In this document: positions 55,666-63,043 of the stretch, one piece after another | Position numbering within the stretch: the stretch's first letter is position 1 | How the letters are laid out: every line of letters begins with the position of its first letter | From: Parvibaculum sp. | GTDB lineage: Bacteria; Pseudomonadota; Alphaproteobacteria; Parvibaculales; Parvibaculaceae | Reading direction: 5' to 3' | Assembly: GCF_002684405.1 (NCBI RefSeq) | Contig: NZ_NYVD01000145.1 | Span: forward strand, 1-63,043 | DNA: 63,043 nt | Program-made: the position numbers and the translations under genes | Notes under the pieces: model-generated | The model's input: only the letters and a program-made list of their open reading frames with translations | Databases searched by the model: none | What the model was told of the DNA's origin: nothing

Positions 55666-57201
55666 ATGACACAATCGATTCTGATCGTGGACGACGATCC
55701 CGCTCAGCGCCGCATCCTGGAAGAAGTGGTGAAGCGCGACGGCTATCGCGCGGTGCCCGTGGAGAGCGGCGAGGCTGCCCTCGACTATCTTCAGGGACCG
55801 TCGGGCTCGGAAATATCGCTCATGGTACTCGACCTGGTCATGCCGGGCGTGGGCGGCCTTGAAGTACTGGAGCGCGTCACCCCGCAAAAGCCCAACCTGC
55901 CGGTCATCGTGCTGACCGCCCATGGCGGCATCGAGACGGTGGTGAATGTCATGCGCGCGGGCGCGACGGATTTCGTGGTGAAGCCCGTCAGCCCCGAACG
56001 CCTGCATGTGTCGATCCGCAATGCGCTCAAGGTCAACGCGCTGACGGGTGAAATCTCCCGTTTGCAGAAGAAGCAGCAGGGCAAACTCACCTTCGAAGAC
56101 CTCATCGCCTCCAGCAAGGCGATGGAAAACGTCATCCGCCTCGGCAAACGCGCAGCGCAGTCCAACATTCCGATCCTCATCGAAGGCGAATCCGGCGTCG
56201 GCAAGGAGCTGATCGCCTCGGCCATTCAGGGCGAGAGCGATCGGGCCGGCAAACCCTTCGTGACCGTGAACTGCGGCGCCATCCCGGAAAATCTCGTCGA
56301 GAGCATTCTCTTCGGCCATGAAAAAGGCGCCTTCACGGGCGCTGCCGACAAGCATGCCGGCAAATTCCAGGAAGCCAATGGCGGCACGCTGTTCCTCGAT
56401 GAAATCGGCGAACTGCCGCTCGACATGCAGGTGAAGCTCCTGCGCGCGCTGCAACAGGGCGAAGTCGATCCGGTCGGCTCCAAGAAGCCGGTCAAGGTCG
56501 ATATCCGCCTTATCTCGGCGACGAACCGCGACCTGCTCGAAATGGTCAAGGAAGGCCGCTTCCGCGAAGACCTCTATTACCGGCTGAACGTCTTCCCCAT
56601 CCATGTGCCGCCGCTGCGCGAACGCAAGGAAGACATTCCCGAACTCGTCGCGCATTTCGTTCGACGCCTCGCCGCGGAGGAAAACAAGCAGGTGATCGGC
56701 ATCTCCGATCAGGCGCTGGCCATGCTGCGCGCCTTCGACTGGCCGGGAAACGTGCGGCAGATCGAAAACACGGTCTTCCGTGCGATCGTGCTGGCCGACG
56801 GCGAAAGCCTGAACGTGGACGATTTCCCGCAGATCGCCAGCATGATCGGCGGCTATGCCGAAGCGTCCGCCTCTCCGGCCCCTGCCCCGCAACCGGACTA
56901 TTACAACGAGGCACCGGCGGCGGCGCCTGTTGCCGCCGAGCAGCCGGCCTATCGCCCGCAGCCCGCGCCGCAGCAGCACACGCTGGCCGATTTTGCCCGC
57001 TCCAACTTCGCAGACGGCATTTCCGTCACCGACGATGCGGGCAATGTGCGCAAGCTTGAGGATATCGAGGCGGAAATGATCCGCCTCGCCATCGAGAAAT
57101 ATCGCGGCCACATGACCGAAGTCGCCCGCCGTCTGGGCATCGGCCGCTCCACGCTGTACCGCAAGGTCCGCGATCTCGGCCTCGAAGTCCGCGAACGCTG
57201 A
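55666..57201 (+). CDS. NtrC-family sigma54-dependent response regulator
   Basis: 511 residues. Receiver domain (1-120: ILIVDDDPAQRR, phospho-Asp in MVLDLVMPG, Lys in FVVKPVSP); AAA+ domain (about 143-380) with Walker A GESGVGKE, sigma54 loop GAFTGA, Walker B TLFLDEIGEL, and arginine fingers FREDLYYRLN. A Pro/Ala/Gln-rich linker of about 60 residues (405-465) follows, then a Fis-type HTH (MTEVARRLGIGRSTLYRKVR). It should activate sigma54 promoters after phosphorylation. No histidine kinase lies beside it, and the linker is far longer than in NtrC. Confidence 0.93.
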   Translation: MTQSILIVDDDPAQRRILEEVVKRDGYRAVPVESGEAALDYLQGPSGSEISLMVLDLVMPGVGGLEVLERVTPQKPNLPVIVLTAHGGIETVVNVMRAGATDFVVKPVSPERLHVSIRNALKVNALTGEISRLQKKQQGKLTFEDLIASSKAMENVIRLGKRAAQSNIPILIEGESGVGKELIASAIQGESDRAGKPFVTVNCGAIPENLVESILFGHEKGAFTGAADKHAGKFQEANGGTLFLDEIGELPLDMQVKLLRALQQGEVDPVGSKKPVKVDIRLISATNRDLLEMVKEGRFREDLYYRLNVFPIHVPPLRERKEDIPELVAHFVRRLAAEENKQVIGISDQALAMLRAFDWPGNVRQIENTVFRAIVLADGESLNVDDFPQIASMIGGYAEASASPAPAPQPDYYNEAPAAAPVAAEQPAYRPQPAPQQHTLADFARSNFADGISVTDDAGNVRKLEDIEAEMIRLAIEKYRGHMTEVARRLGIGRSTLYRKVRDLGLEVRER

Positions 57202-57205
57202 TATG

Positions 57206-57235
57206 GAAAGAGGGGAAGCGCAAGCGCTTCCCCTC
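57206..57235. terminator. Hairpin between the response regulator and the small lipoprotein gene
   Basis: GAGGGGAAGCGC (57210-57221) and GCGCTTCCCCTC (57224-57235). On the minus strand TTTCC follows, so it best serves the convergent lipoprotein gene, but it may work both ways. Confidence 0.6.
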
Positions 57236-57317
57236 CCATCCGCATGCCGCCAGGGGTGGGCGTTCGGGTGTCACGCCGGACGGCAGCCCGCGGATACCGT
57301 CGACGCCATCCCCAGCT

Positions 57318-57788
57318 TCAGCAGTTCTTTCCCTGATAGATCCCTGTCAGCACCTGGCGGCGAACGCCTGCGTCGCGGGCACGCTGCTCGGCCTGAGCCT
57401 TTTGCTGCCCGGTGAGCTGCCCGGCCGCGTTCGTGGCCTGCATGGCGCCCACACCCCCGAAATAGCCGACGAAAGACGTCGCCACATTCGACACGGTCGA
57501 CGTCATCGCGGCGCTCGACGCATCCGAGCTCGCCGCCTGTTCGATAGCCTGCGTTTCTTCGATTTCAGCCCGGAGCTGCTCGCAGCTCTTCTTGCCGTCA
57601 TCCACCTGCGAGGCCGCCATGGTGGAACCAGCCGGCGCACCGCCGCCGCCCATATAGGCCCCGCTGGCCGCATTGGCCGCGCCCATATAGGAGGCCGCCG
57701 TGTTCGCCCCGCCGATACCCGTTGTCTGGCACCCGGCCAGCGTCACCGCCAGCCCCGCTGCAAAACCTGCAATCGCGATCTTTTTCAT
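57318..57788 (-). CDS. Small exported lipoprotein of unknown function
   Basis: 156 residues. Signal peptide MKKIAIAGFAAGLAVTLAGC with lipobox Cys20. A Gly/Ala-rich part (YMGAANAASGAYMGGGG) precedes a helical region (KKSCEQLRAEIEETQAIEQAA), a small hydrophobic Ser/Ala stretch, and KAQAEQRARDAGVRRQVLTGI. Three Cys in the mature protein. No +2 Asp, so probably sorted to the outer membrane. Family not recognised. GGAGA supports the ATG. Confidence 0.75.
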   Translation of the reverse strand: MKKIAIAGFAAGLAVTLAGCQTTGIGGANTAASYMGAANAASGAYMGGGGAPAGSTMAASQVDDGKKSCEQLRAEIEETQAIEQAASSDASSAAMTSTVSNVATSFVGYFGGVGAMQATNAAGQLTGQQKAQAEQRARDAGVRRQVLTGIYQGKNC

Positions 57789-57929
57789 GACCCATTGTCT
57801 CCATTGCCCGGACGGCACCCCATGTCCGTCCGCCGGCATGCGACAATTGGTAAGTGGCCGAGGCACACGGCTTAATAGTGCAAATGGACCATAAATCGCC
57901 GGAGCCGCCCGGCGGCCGGAGGGCGTTGC

Positions 57930-59747
57930 CTAACCGGCACCGTCTCCGACAAGCGCTTCCAGAACCTCCCGGTGGAGACGCGAGACCACGGCATGCCCCT
58001 CACCCGCTATGGTGCGGAATTCGGCAAGCTCGAGCTTCATCTCGTCGATCCGGCGCCGAAGTTCCGCCAGCGGCACGATCCGGTCTTCTTCCCCATGCCA
58101 GATGTGAAGCGGCGCGGAGAGCCCCGTCAGATCGATGTTCACGCCCTCCAGAAAAAGCGCCGATTCCCTCAGCAGCCCGCTATAGGTCAGCGCCACCGAT
58201 TCCATCACGGCGTCGATCATGTCTTCCACCAGATCCGGCTCGTCCTCCAGATAGGCGATGTCTCGCGGCGACTGCTCGAAAAAGCTGAAAACCAGCGGCC
58301 GCATGAAACGCCGGGACATCTTGGCCCGCAGAATGAAAAGCGTTGAATCGAGCAACCAGGGATAGCGGCGCAGATTGCTGAAGAAATAGCCGAGCATGCC
58401 GCGCCGCCCCGGCTCGCCTTCCGGCGCCCCGAAACGCGGCGCCACCATCATGTATTTCACGATGCGCGATCCCATGCGCGCGGCAACCGCGAGCCCGAAA
58501 GGCGCGGAGGACGACCGCGTCAGCAGGGAAAATTTTTCAAGCCCGATCTTGTCCGCCCATTCCTCGACATCGCGCGCCGCGCTTTCGAATGTCATCTCGG
58601 GATCGGCGGTCGAATAACCGGTCCCCGGCCGCTCGATAACGATCAGCCTGACGCCGAGTTCCGCGGCCGATTGCGCCTCCCTGTGCCAGACCAGGCTGCT
58701 TCTGAGCGAGCTTTGCATCAGCACCACGGGCGTTCCGTTGAGACGGCCATAAACGCGATAGGCAATGCGCCGCCCGTCATTCAGCTCGACGAAACGGTGC
58801 GGCACATCGTGAATGGCCGTCCCGAAACCTGCGATTTTCGCCTCTTCCTCGGTTCCGAAACGGATATAGGCAGATAGCTGGCTCAACTGCGTCAGATGCC
58901 GGACGAGGTCGCTCTGCCGGTTGATGCCGAGTTTTTCGAAGATGCTTTTGAGCTGGTTGCGGGCGGTATTGACGGTGACGCCGAGATCCTCGGACGCCTC
59001 CTTCAGCGACAGCCCTTCCTGGAGATGCGAGGCCAGCCTTGCTTCAGCGCGGCTGAGGCCCAGCGCCCGGCGAAAGACATGGTTGCGCCGCGCGGGCGGG
59101 TCCGGTTCCGGCGCGATGATGGCTATCGCCCCGTCACGCTCTTCCATCGGCAGCGAAATCGCATCGCGCAGACCGCGCGGAAGGTTGGCTTCCGGCACCG
59201 CATAGCCGACAACCGACTCGTCTCCCGCCTCGTCATAAAGACGGAACAGCAGGGGCAATCCATCCGCCGTGGATTGGAGCTGCCCGATCACCTCGCCCAG
59301 CCTTGCCTCGTTCTCCGGCATCGAAAAGGAAAGCCGCGCGCCCGGCGACATACCCTGCGCCGCATAGGGCGCCAGAAAAACCTCCGCGCCACGCGAGCGG
59401 GCAAGCACCCGCCTGTTTCGCCCGAAAACGAGATAGGCATAGGACCGGGAGATATCCTCCTCCGCCTGTTCGCCATGGAGCCGACCTGCGATCTCCTGCG
59501 CGCGTTCCAGATGCGACCGGATATTTTCCACCGAAGCGGCCATATCCGGCTGCTCCTCGCCCAGCTCGATCTGCTTGAGGAAGCGCGTCATCTCCTCCCA
59601 GTGATAGGGGTCGGAGGCATAGGTGTAGACGGCATCGACCACCGCGGAGAAACTCATATCCGCGGCGGCAGCTTCCACTCCGTCCACTATATTCGGCTCC
59701 CCGGCCCCGCTTTCGCGATTGCCGGCCTCTTTATCGGCCACATCCAC
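57930..59747 (-). CDS. LuxR-type HTH regulator fused to a C-terminal alpha/beta-hydrolase domain
   Basis: About 605 residues from the GTG at 59747; a start at Met31 (59657) is also possible. Order: N-terminal sensor part (about 31-215; AVVDAVYTYASDPYHWEEM and a PAS-like stretch RSYAYLVFGRNRRVLARSRG); LuxR HTH (about 226-290; GLSRAEARLASHLQEGLSLK, LGVTVNTARNQLKSIFEKLG); alpha/beta hydrolase (about 318-603). In the hydrolase the nucleophile elbow is RSSSA (411-415) instead of GxSxG, while Asp555 (GEEDRIVP) and His585 (GEGHAVV) are present. HTH regulators normally end with the HTH. No LuxI synthase is nearby. Possible ligand-sensing hydrolase-like receptor. Confidence 0.85.
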   Translation of the reverse strand: MDVADKEAGNRESGAGEPNIVDGVEAAAADMSFSAVVDAVYTYASDPYHWEEMTRFLKQIELGEEQPDMAASVENIRSHLERAQEIAGRLHGEQAEEDISRSYAYLVFGRNRRVLARSRGAEVFLAPYAAQGMSPGARLSFSMPENEARLGEVIGQLQSTADGLPLLFRLYDEAGDESVVGYAVPEANLPRGLRDAISLPMEERDGAIAIIAPEPDPPARRNHVFRRALGLSRAEARLASHLQEGLSLKEASEDLGVTVNTARNQLKSIFEKLGINRQSDLVRHLTQLSQLSAYIRFGTEEEAKIAGFGTAIHDVPHRFVELNDGRRIAYRVYGRLNGTPVVLMQSSLRSSLVWHREAQSAAELGVRLIVIERPGTGYSTADPEMTFESAARDVEEWADKIGLEKFSLLTRSSSAPFGLAVAARMGSRIVKYMMVAPRFGAPEGEPGRRGMLGYFFSNLRRYPWLLDSTLFILRAKMSRRFMRPLVFSFFEQSPRDIAYLEDEPDLVEDMIDAVMESVALTYSGLLRESALFLEGVNIDLTGLSAPLHIWHGEEDRIVPLAELRRRIDEMKLELAEFRTIAGEGHAVVSRLHREVLEALVGDGAG

Positions 59748-59993
59748 CCCCGAACGCCTGCCGGGCCGCGTTCAAGACGAAGGCACCGGCACCCCGTAGC
59801 TTGCCAAGTTTGGACGAAAGATAAAAGGGAAACGACGCCCCCGCCCGGACCGCCGCAACACATCGCGCCCGAGACCTTCGATCGGCCGAACTCATCCGTA
59901 GACGAATGAATAATCAAAGGATTGTCCGGCGCAGACCGGTTCAGATCGCACTGAGCCCGGATAGCTCTCGATACCATTCATATAATGGCAAGC

Positions 59994-60923
59994 CTAACGT
60001 ATTGACGTGTTCGACTGCAGGCCGTCCGGGACCTTGAACGGATCGGCGTCGGGGTTCTGGCCTACCGTCATCTGGTTGGTGACAAGTTGCGTGCCGACAC
60101 CATCTGAGGGTCTGGACGATAGCGGGATCTCGGCGCCGGGAAGCTGCACCTCGTCGACATGAGTCAGATCCGGGTCATAGCCGGAGATGTATCCGATGTC
60201 GTCGATAGACCCTTCGTCCTTGAAGCCCCATTTTGCACCGCCGGACCAGAAGCACGCGCTTCCCCCATCCACGCGTTTTGTCATCAGGCACGGTTGGCCG
60301 GCGATTGTCGTCTGGGATGTCGTTGTCTGCGCCTGGTCGGCTATGCCGCCATAGCCTTGCTTTCTGAGTTCGGCCATCACCGCGGCTTCTTCGTTTTGGG
60401 CTTTCGTCTCTTGTGCCTGGTTCCCCGCAGGGGCGGCGTTTCGGACAACCCGATACGCCGGATCTCTTACGACTGTGCCATCGTCCAGATTGATCGAATA
60501 CGCCCCATGCGCATTGGCGATGGCCTCGCGTTCACTGCGGACCGCTGTGAAGTGGCACTGTTTTGTGCCCGATGGCCCCATCTTGAACCCCCAGCTGACC
60601 GAATGGATCGACATGTTGGAGCCCTCATACCAGATGTCGTAATAGGTATGCCCCAACCTGGCGATCGTATCGGAACTCAGCGGCGTGAAGTCGAGGGCCG
60701 CTCCTGCTTTACGGCACACCGCCGCAGCTTCTTCGTAATCTTGCCGGACTGCCGGTGCGCCATCTCTCATCCCCCAGGCCTCCTGCTGGATATGGATCGG
60801 CGGCGTTTCGGGCGCCACATTCGTGGCCGCATCCGCTTGAGCGGACATTCCAAATGATCCGGCCATAAGCGCCGTCACGGTGAGCACCTGAAACTTGTTG
60901 CCTGGGCGATGTTTTCTTTTCAT
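59994..60923 (-). CDS. Exported protein of unknown function
   Basis: 309 residues. Signal peptide MKRKHRPGNKFQVLTVTALM..MSAQADA (cleavage near 32). The mature part has four Cys (AAAVCRKAG, TKQCHF, GQPCLM, SACFWSGG), suggesting two disulfides, and many Trp/Gly/Asp. No family is recognised. GGAG eight bases before the ATG at 60923. Its codon choice looks less GC-biased than nearby genes, a possible sign of transfer. Divergent from another exported protein with 121 bases between the starts. Confidence 0.7.
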   Translation of the reverse strand: MKRKHRPGNKFQVLTVTALMAGSFGMSAQADAATNVAPETPPIHIQQEAWGMRDGAPAVRQDYEEAAAVCRKAGAALDFTPLSSDTIARLGHTYYDIWYEGSNMSIHSVSWGFKMGPSGTKQCHFTAVRSEREAIANAHGAYSINLDDGTVVRDPAYRVVRNAAPAGNQAQETKAQNEEAAVMAELRKQGYGGIADQAQTTTSQTTIAGQPCLMTKRVDGGSACFWSGGAKWGFKDEGSIDDIGYISGYDPDLTHVDEVQLPGAEIPLSSRPSDGVGTQLVTNQMTVGQNPDADPFKVPDGLQSNTSIR

Positions 60924-61044
60924 GGCGAGCTCCTCATTTGCGTCGGCGGATAGTATTCCTATGCTTGTGGCATCATTGTGGACGCACGCCCGATCCCGGA
61001 AACTGCAATCGATGCGACAACGCCTTTCAGCAAGGAAGTGTGCG

Positions 61045-61770
61045 ATGCGAACACCTGGATCCCGTTCTGTTGCTTTCGGGGCGTTCCTGTCGGTCCTGTG
61101 CGGCACTGCCGCTCCCGCCGTCTCCGCAAATATCCGTCCGGTGGCCTATCCGACCCTCCCTCCCATGGTAGACAGGGCGCAAGCTGTCGTACCCGATGGA
61201 TGGCAGTCTTCCTCCCTTGTGTGGGGCGACTTGAACGGGGACGGGCACAAGGATTTCGTTCTCCTGCTGCGCGACAATGACCCCGCACTGAGACCGTCTC
61301 AATCCTTCGACACCAACCCCTATATGCTCGCGATCTATTTCTCCGACGGAGACGGTCAATATCGAAGAATCGCGAGCAACCACCGCCTGATACCGCGTCA
61401 CGACTCCCCTGAGCTCGAAGACGTTATCGACAGTGTGACCGGCGGCGGCGTGTGGATCGAAAACGGCACATTGCTTGTATCCCTCGGGCTTTTTTCCGGC
61501 ACGAGTTCCGGCATGGGGAGTCGCGGCTTCACCTTTCGGTGGCAGGACGGGCATTTCGTCTTGATCGGCTTCGACAGCTACGAGGTGAATCGCGCGGACG
61601 GTTCCATTTCCTCAGACAGCTACAATTTTCTGACAGGGCGCAGAAAACACGGCGTCTCGTCGATCGATTCCGACCAGACGAAATTCACCTGGAGCAGCTT
61701 CGCAAGGCATCGCGCGCCGACACTGAATGAAATGGGTGACGGCACAGAATTCGATCCGACCGCGCAGTAA
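61045..61770 (+). CDS. Exported protein with one FG-GAP/EF-hand-like motif
   Basis: 241 residues. Signal peptide (MRTPGSRSVAFGAFLSVLCGTAAPAVSA), then VWGDLNGDGHKDFVLLLRDND, a calcium-loop FG-GAP pattern, and a beta-rich remainder (GVWIENGTLLVSLGLFSG, FTFRWQDGHFVLIGFDSY, WSSFARHRAPTLNEM). Proteins with a similar layout are uncharacterised periplasmic proteins. AAGGAAG precedes the ATG. It shares a short promoter region with the exported protein at 59994-60923, so the two probably act together. Confidence 0.72.
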   Translation: MRTPGSRSVAFGAFLSVLCGTAAPAVSANIRPVAYPTLPPMVDRAQAVVPDGWQSSSLVWGDLNGDGHKDFVLLLRDNDPALRPSQSFDTNPYMLAIYFSDGDGQYRRIASNHRLIPRHDSPELEDVIDSVTGGGVWIENGTLLVSLGLFSGTSSGMGSRGFTFRWQDGHFVLIGFDSYEVNRADGSISSDSYNFLTGRRKHGVSSIDSDQTKFTWSSFARHRAPTLNEMGDGTEFDPTAQ

Positions 61771-61848
61771 AACGGAACGCAGAAAAATCAGGAGAGGTTC
61801 GGACAGGATGCGTCCGCCGGTGACGCCTGCCCGGGATATATGCGTGCT

Positions 61849-62136
61849 CTACACCATACCGAGCGCGTGCATGTAGAGTTCCAGAACCGCTTCCTGCTCC
61901 TGGCGCTCGGCCTTGTCCTGTTTACGCAGGCGCACGACCTGCCGCAGCGTCTTGGTGTCGAAGCCATTGCCCTTGGCTTCGGCATAGACTTCCTTGATAT
62001 CGTTGACGATGGCGGCCTTTTCTTCTTCCAGCCGCTCGATGCGCTCCACGATCGAACGCAGCTGGTCCTGCGCCACGCCACCCGTATTCACGCCCGTATT
62101 CACATTGGTCTCCACAGGTGTGTTGCCGTCAGCCAT
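61849..62136 (-). CDS. gapR: GapR family DNA-binding domain protein (DUF2312)
   Basis: 95 residues. A 20-residue N-terminal tail with an NTG-rich repeat precedes the conserved core [46 protein letters not shown]. Caulobacter GapR forms a clamp on overtwisted DNA ahead of replication and transcription and stimulates gyrase. The start at 62136 ([11 protein letters not shown]) matches the family. Adjacent DUF1244 is in the same direction. Confidence 0.92.
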   Translation of the reverse strand: MADGNTPVETNVNTGVNTGGVAQDQLRSIVERIERLEEEKAAIVNDIKEVYAEAKGNGFDTKTLRQVVRLRKQDKAERQEQEAVLELYMHALGMV

Positions 62137-62280
62137 GTGCGCCGTCCCGCCTTCTTGCGATTTCAAGGATCAAGGGGCGGGACGATATAGGACTGCGCTG
62201 CCATCCGGCAAGAAATGCATTTCAAAAAACTGTGGATATCGGATGCGCCGCGATGCGCACACTCCTTTATCCACGCCCGA

Positions 62281-62580
62281 TCAGCCATGAGCCTTGGAGG
62301 CCGCCTCGAAAGCCGCCTGCTGTTCCGGCGTCGCTTCCTTCTGGTATTTCGCCTTCCAGTCGGCGAAAGGTTCACCATAAACAATCTCGCGGGCATCATC
62401 CTTGGAGAGATCGAGACCCTTTTCCGCCGCCGCGTCCTTGTACCAGTTGGCAAGACAGTTCCGGCAGAAGCCCGCCTGGATCATCAGATCGATATTCTGC
62501 ACATCATGGCGGTCGCGCAAATGCTGGAGGAGCCTGCGAAAGGCCGCCGCTTCGAGTTCCGTTTGCGTCTGCTTGTCCAT
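62281..62580 (-). CDS. DUF1244 family protein
   Basis: 99 residues, the expected family size. Core HLRDRHDVQNIDLMIQAGFC, RNCLANWYKDAA, and a C-terminal Glu/Lys-rich helix. Two Cys in GFCRNC might bind metal. Function unknown. Same strand as gapR, 144 bases upstream of it. Confidence 0.9.
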   Translation of the reverse strand: MDKQTQTELEAAAFRRLLQHLRDRHDVQNIDLMIQAGFCRNCLANWYKDAAAEKGLDLSKDDAREIVYGEPFADWKAKYQKEATPEQQAAFEAASKAHG

Positions 62581-62603
62581 CTTTCGCCTCGCTTTCCCGT
62601 TGA

Positions 62604-63043
62604 TCACTCGCTCCGGCAATGCCGCGCAATCGCCTCGAGCGTTCGCGCACGGCCTGCCTCGCCCTTGATATTGCCCGCCACGAAATCGTCGAAAGGCAAC
62701 TCCGGCGCGGTCAGATCGTGGAGACGCTTCTGCATGTCGGGCTGGGCCAGCGCCTGAAACCCATGACCGGACTGGGGCACGGCGGCAAGCGCCACCGGCT
62801 TTCCGTCCATCCTCATCGCCCCATGACACGAGATATAGGCATCCACTTCAAGACCGGAAGAGGCATGGAGGTCTTCCAGATAGAGAAGCGATGAATCGAT
62901 ACGGTGCAGATCGTACTCGACGCCGAGGTCCTCCGTCGCATTCATGATCTCGAGCTGACGCCGCGTGAGTAACGTCACATGCACCTCCGCCGATGCGGTG
63001 TCCACCGGCTCGATCGTCGCCGGTATGGAGGCATAGCCGGAAA
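62604..63043 (-). CDS. Unrecognised protein, C-terminal part (truncated at window edge)
   Basis: The frame is open from the right edge to a TGA at 62604-62606, about 145 residues. Segments include LLTRRQLEIMNATEDLGVEY, DLHRIDSSLLYLEDLHASSG, VDAYISCHGAMRMDGKPVAL and a helical end ARTLEAIARHC. The LTRRQLE...E pattern slightly resembles gamma-glutamylcyclotransferase-type folds, but I cannot assign it. It lies 23 bases upstream of the DUF1244 gene and is probably co-transcribed. Confidence 0.7.
   Translation of the reverse strand, partial: SGYASIPATIEPVDTASAEVHVTLLTRRQLEIMNATEDLGVEYDLHRIDSSLLYLEDLHASSGLEVDAYISCHGAMRMDGKPVALAAVPQSGHGFQALAQPDMQKRLHDLTAPELPFDDFVAGNIKGEAGRARTLEAIARHCRSE

Noticed and set aside
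62222-62280. Two DnaA-box-like sequences (TGTGGATAT and TTATCCACG) and thoughts of a replication origin near gapR
   Set aside because: Only two imperfect boxes, no AT-rich unwinding region, and none of the usual origin genes nearby.

Overview
The window comes from a GC-rich alphaproteobacterium. The lineage call rests on gene content and motifs: RcdA-type (DUF1465), TrcR (DUF1013) and GapR (DUF2312) cell-cycle or chromosome proteins, DUF1192, DUF4164, DUF1244 and COQ9 families, a three-gene proton-translocating transhydrogenase with a bacterial aa3-oxidase subunit IV upstream, and one TTAA-N7-TTAA CtrA-type box. Two alphaproteobacterial-style intergenic palindromic repeats are also present. 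The region is mostly chromosomal housekeeping DNA. I see no tRNA, rRNA, CRISPR array, prophage or insertion sequence. A Rhizobiales or Parvibaculum-like organism is plausible but is only an inference.

1-12.3 kb is almost entirely on the minus strand. In transcription order it carries DUF4164, zapA, 6S RNA, fau (5-formyl-THF cyclo-ligase), a YmdB-type phosphoesterase, a glycosyltransferase, yebC, ruvC-ruvA-ruvB-ybgC (four genes joined by 4-base overlaps), tolQ-tolR-tolA-tolB, pal and the beginning of a probable cpoB. 12.8-18.2 kb is a plus-strand sugar operon, tkt-gap-pgk-fba, ending in a strong terminator. 18.2-25.1 kb holds a winged-helix regulator, a 57-residue membrane protein, thiE, a Sel1-repeat protein, efp, a SuhB-type phosphatase and a three-gene set resembling a non-flagellar MotA/MotB motor with an extra OmpA-like exported protein.

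25.2-37.8 kb holds an SMP-30-like beta-propeller protein, an ABC exporter, rpmE, rcdA, DUF1192 with a structured, terminated RNA downstream, a quinone oxidoreductase, trcR, an SDR, a propionyl-CoA synthetase-type ligase, a TauE/SafE permease, two DUF465 proteins, ubiX and a TIGR02444 protein. 37.8-42.8 kb holds a GGDEF protein, purE-purK, a PAS protein, COQ9, def and rpsU.

42.8-47.5 kb is the most accessory-looking part: a Rieske oxygenase and a TetR regulator sharing a promoter with a tandem operator, a Rieske domain fused to about 420 residues of unknown helical protein, and small enzymes. 47.6-54.2 kb is energy and quinone related: pntB-pntAB-pntAA, oxidase subunit IV, an ABC1 kinase-like protein and oligoendopeptidase F. 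54.4-63 kb contains an OmpA lipoprotein, an NtrC-type response regulator, a small lipoprotein, a LuxR-HTH/alpha-beta-hydrolase fusion, a divergent pair of exported proteins of unknown function, gapR, DUF1244 and a truncated last gene.

The points most worth a second look are the LuxR-hydrolase fusion, the MotA/MotB-like envelope operon, the Rieske fusion with its neighbouring TetR-controlled oxygenase, and two unannotated structured RNAs (about 29.59-29.76 kb minus and about 8.64-8.84 kb plus). No single complete new system is proven by the sequence.
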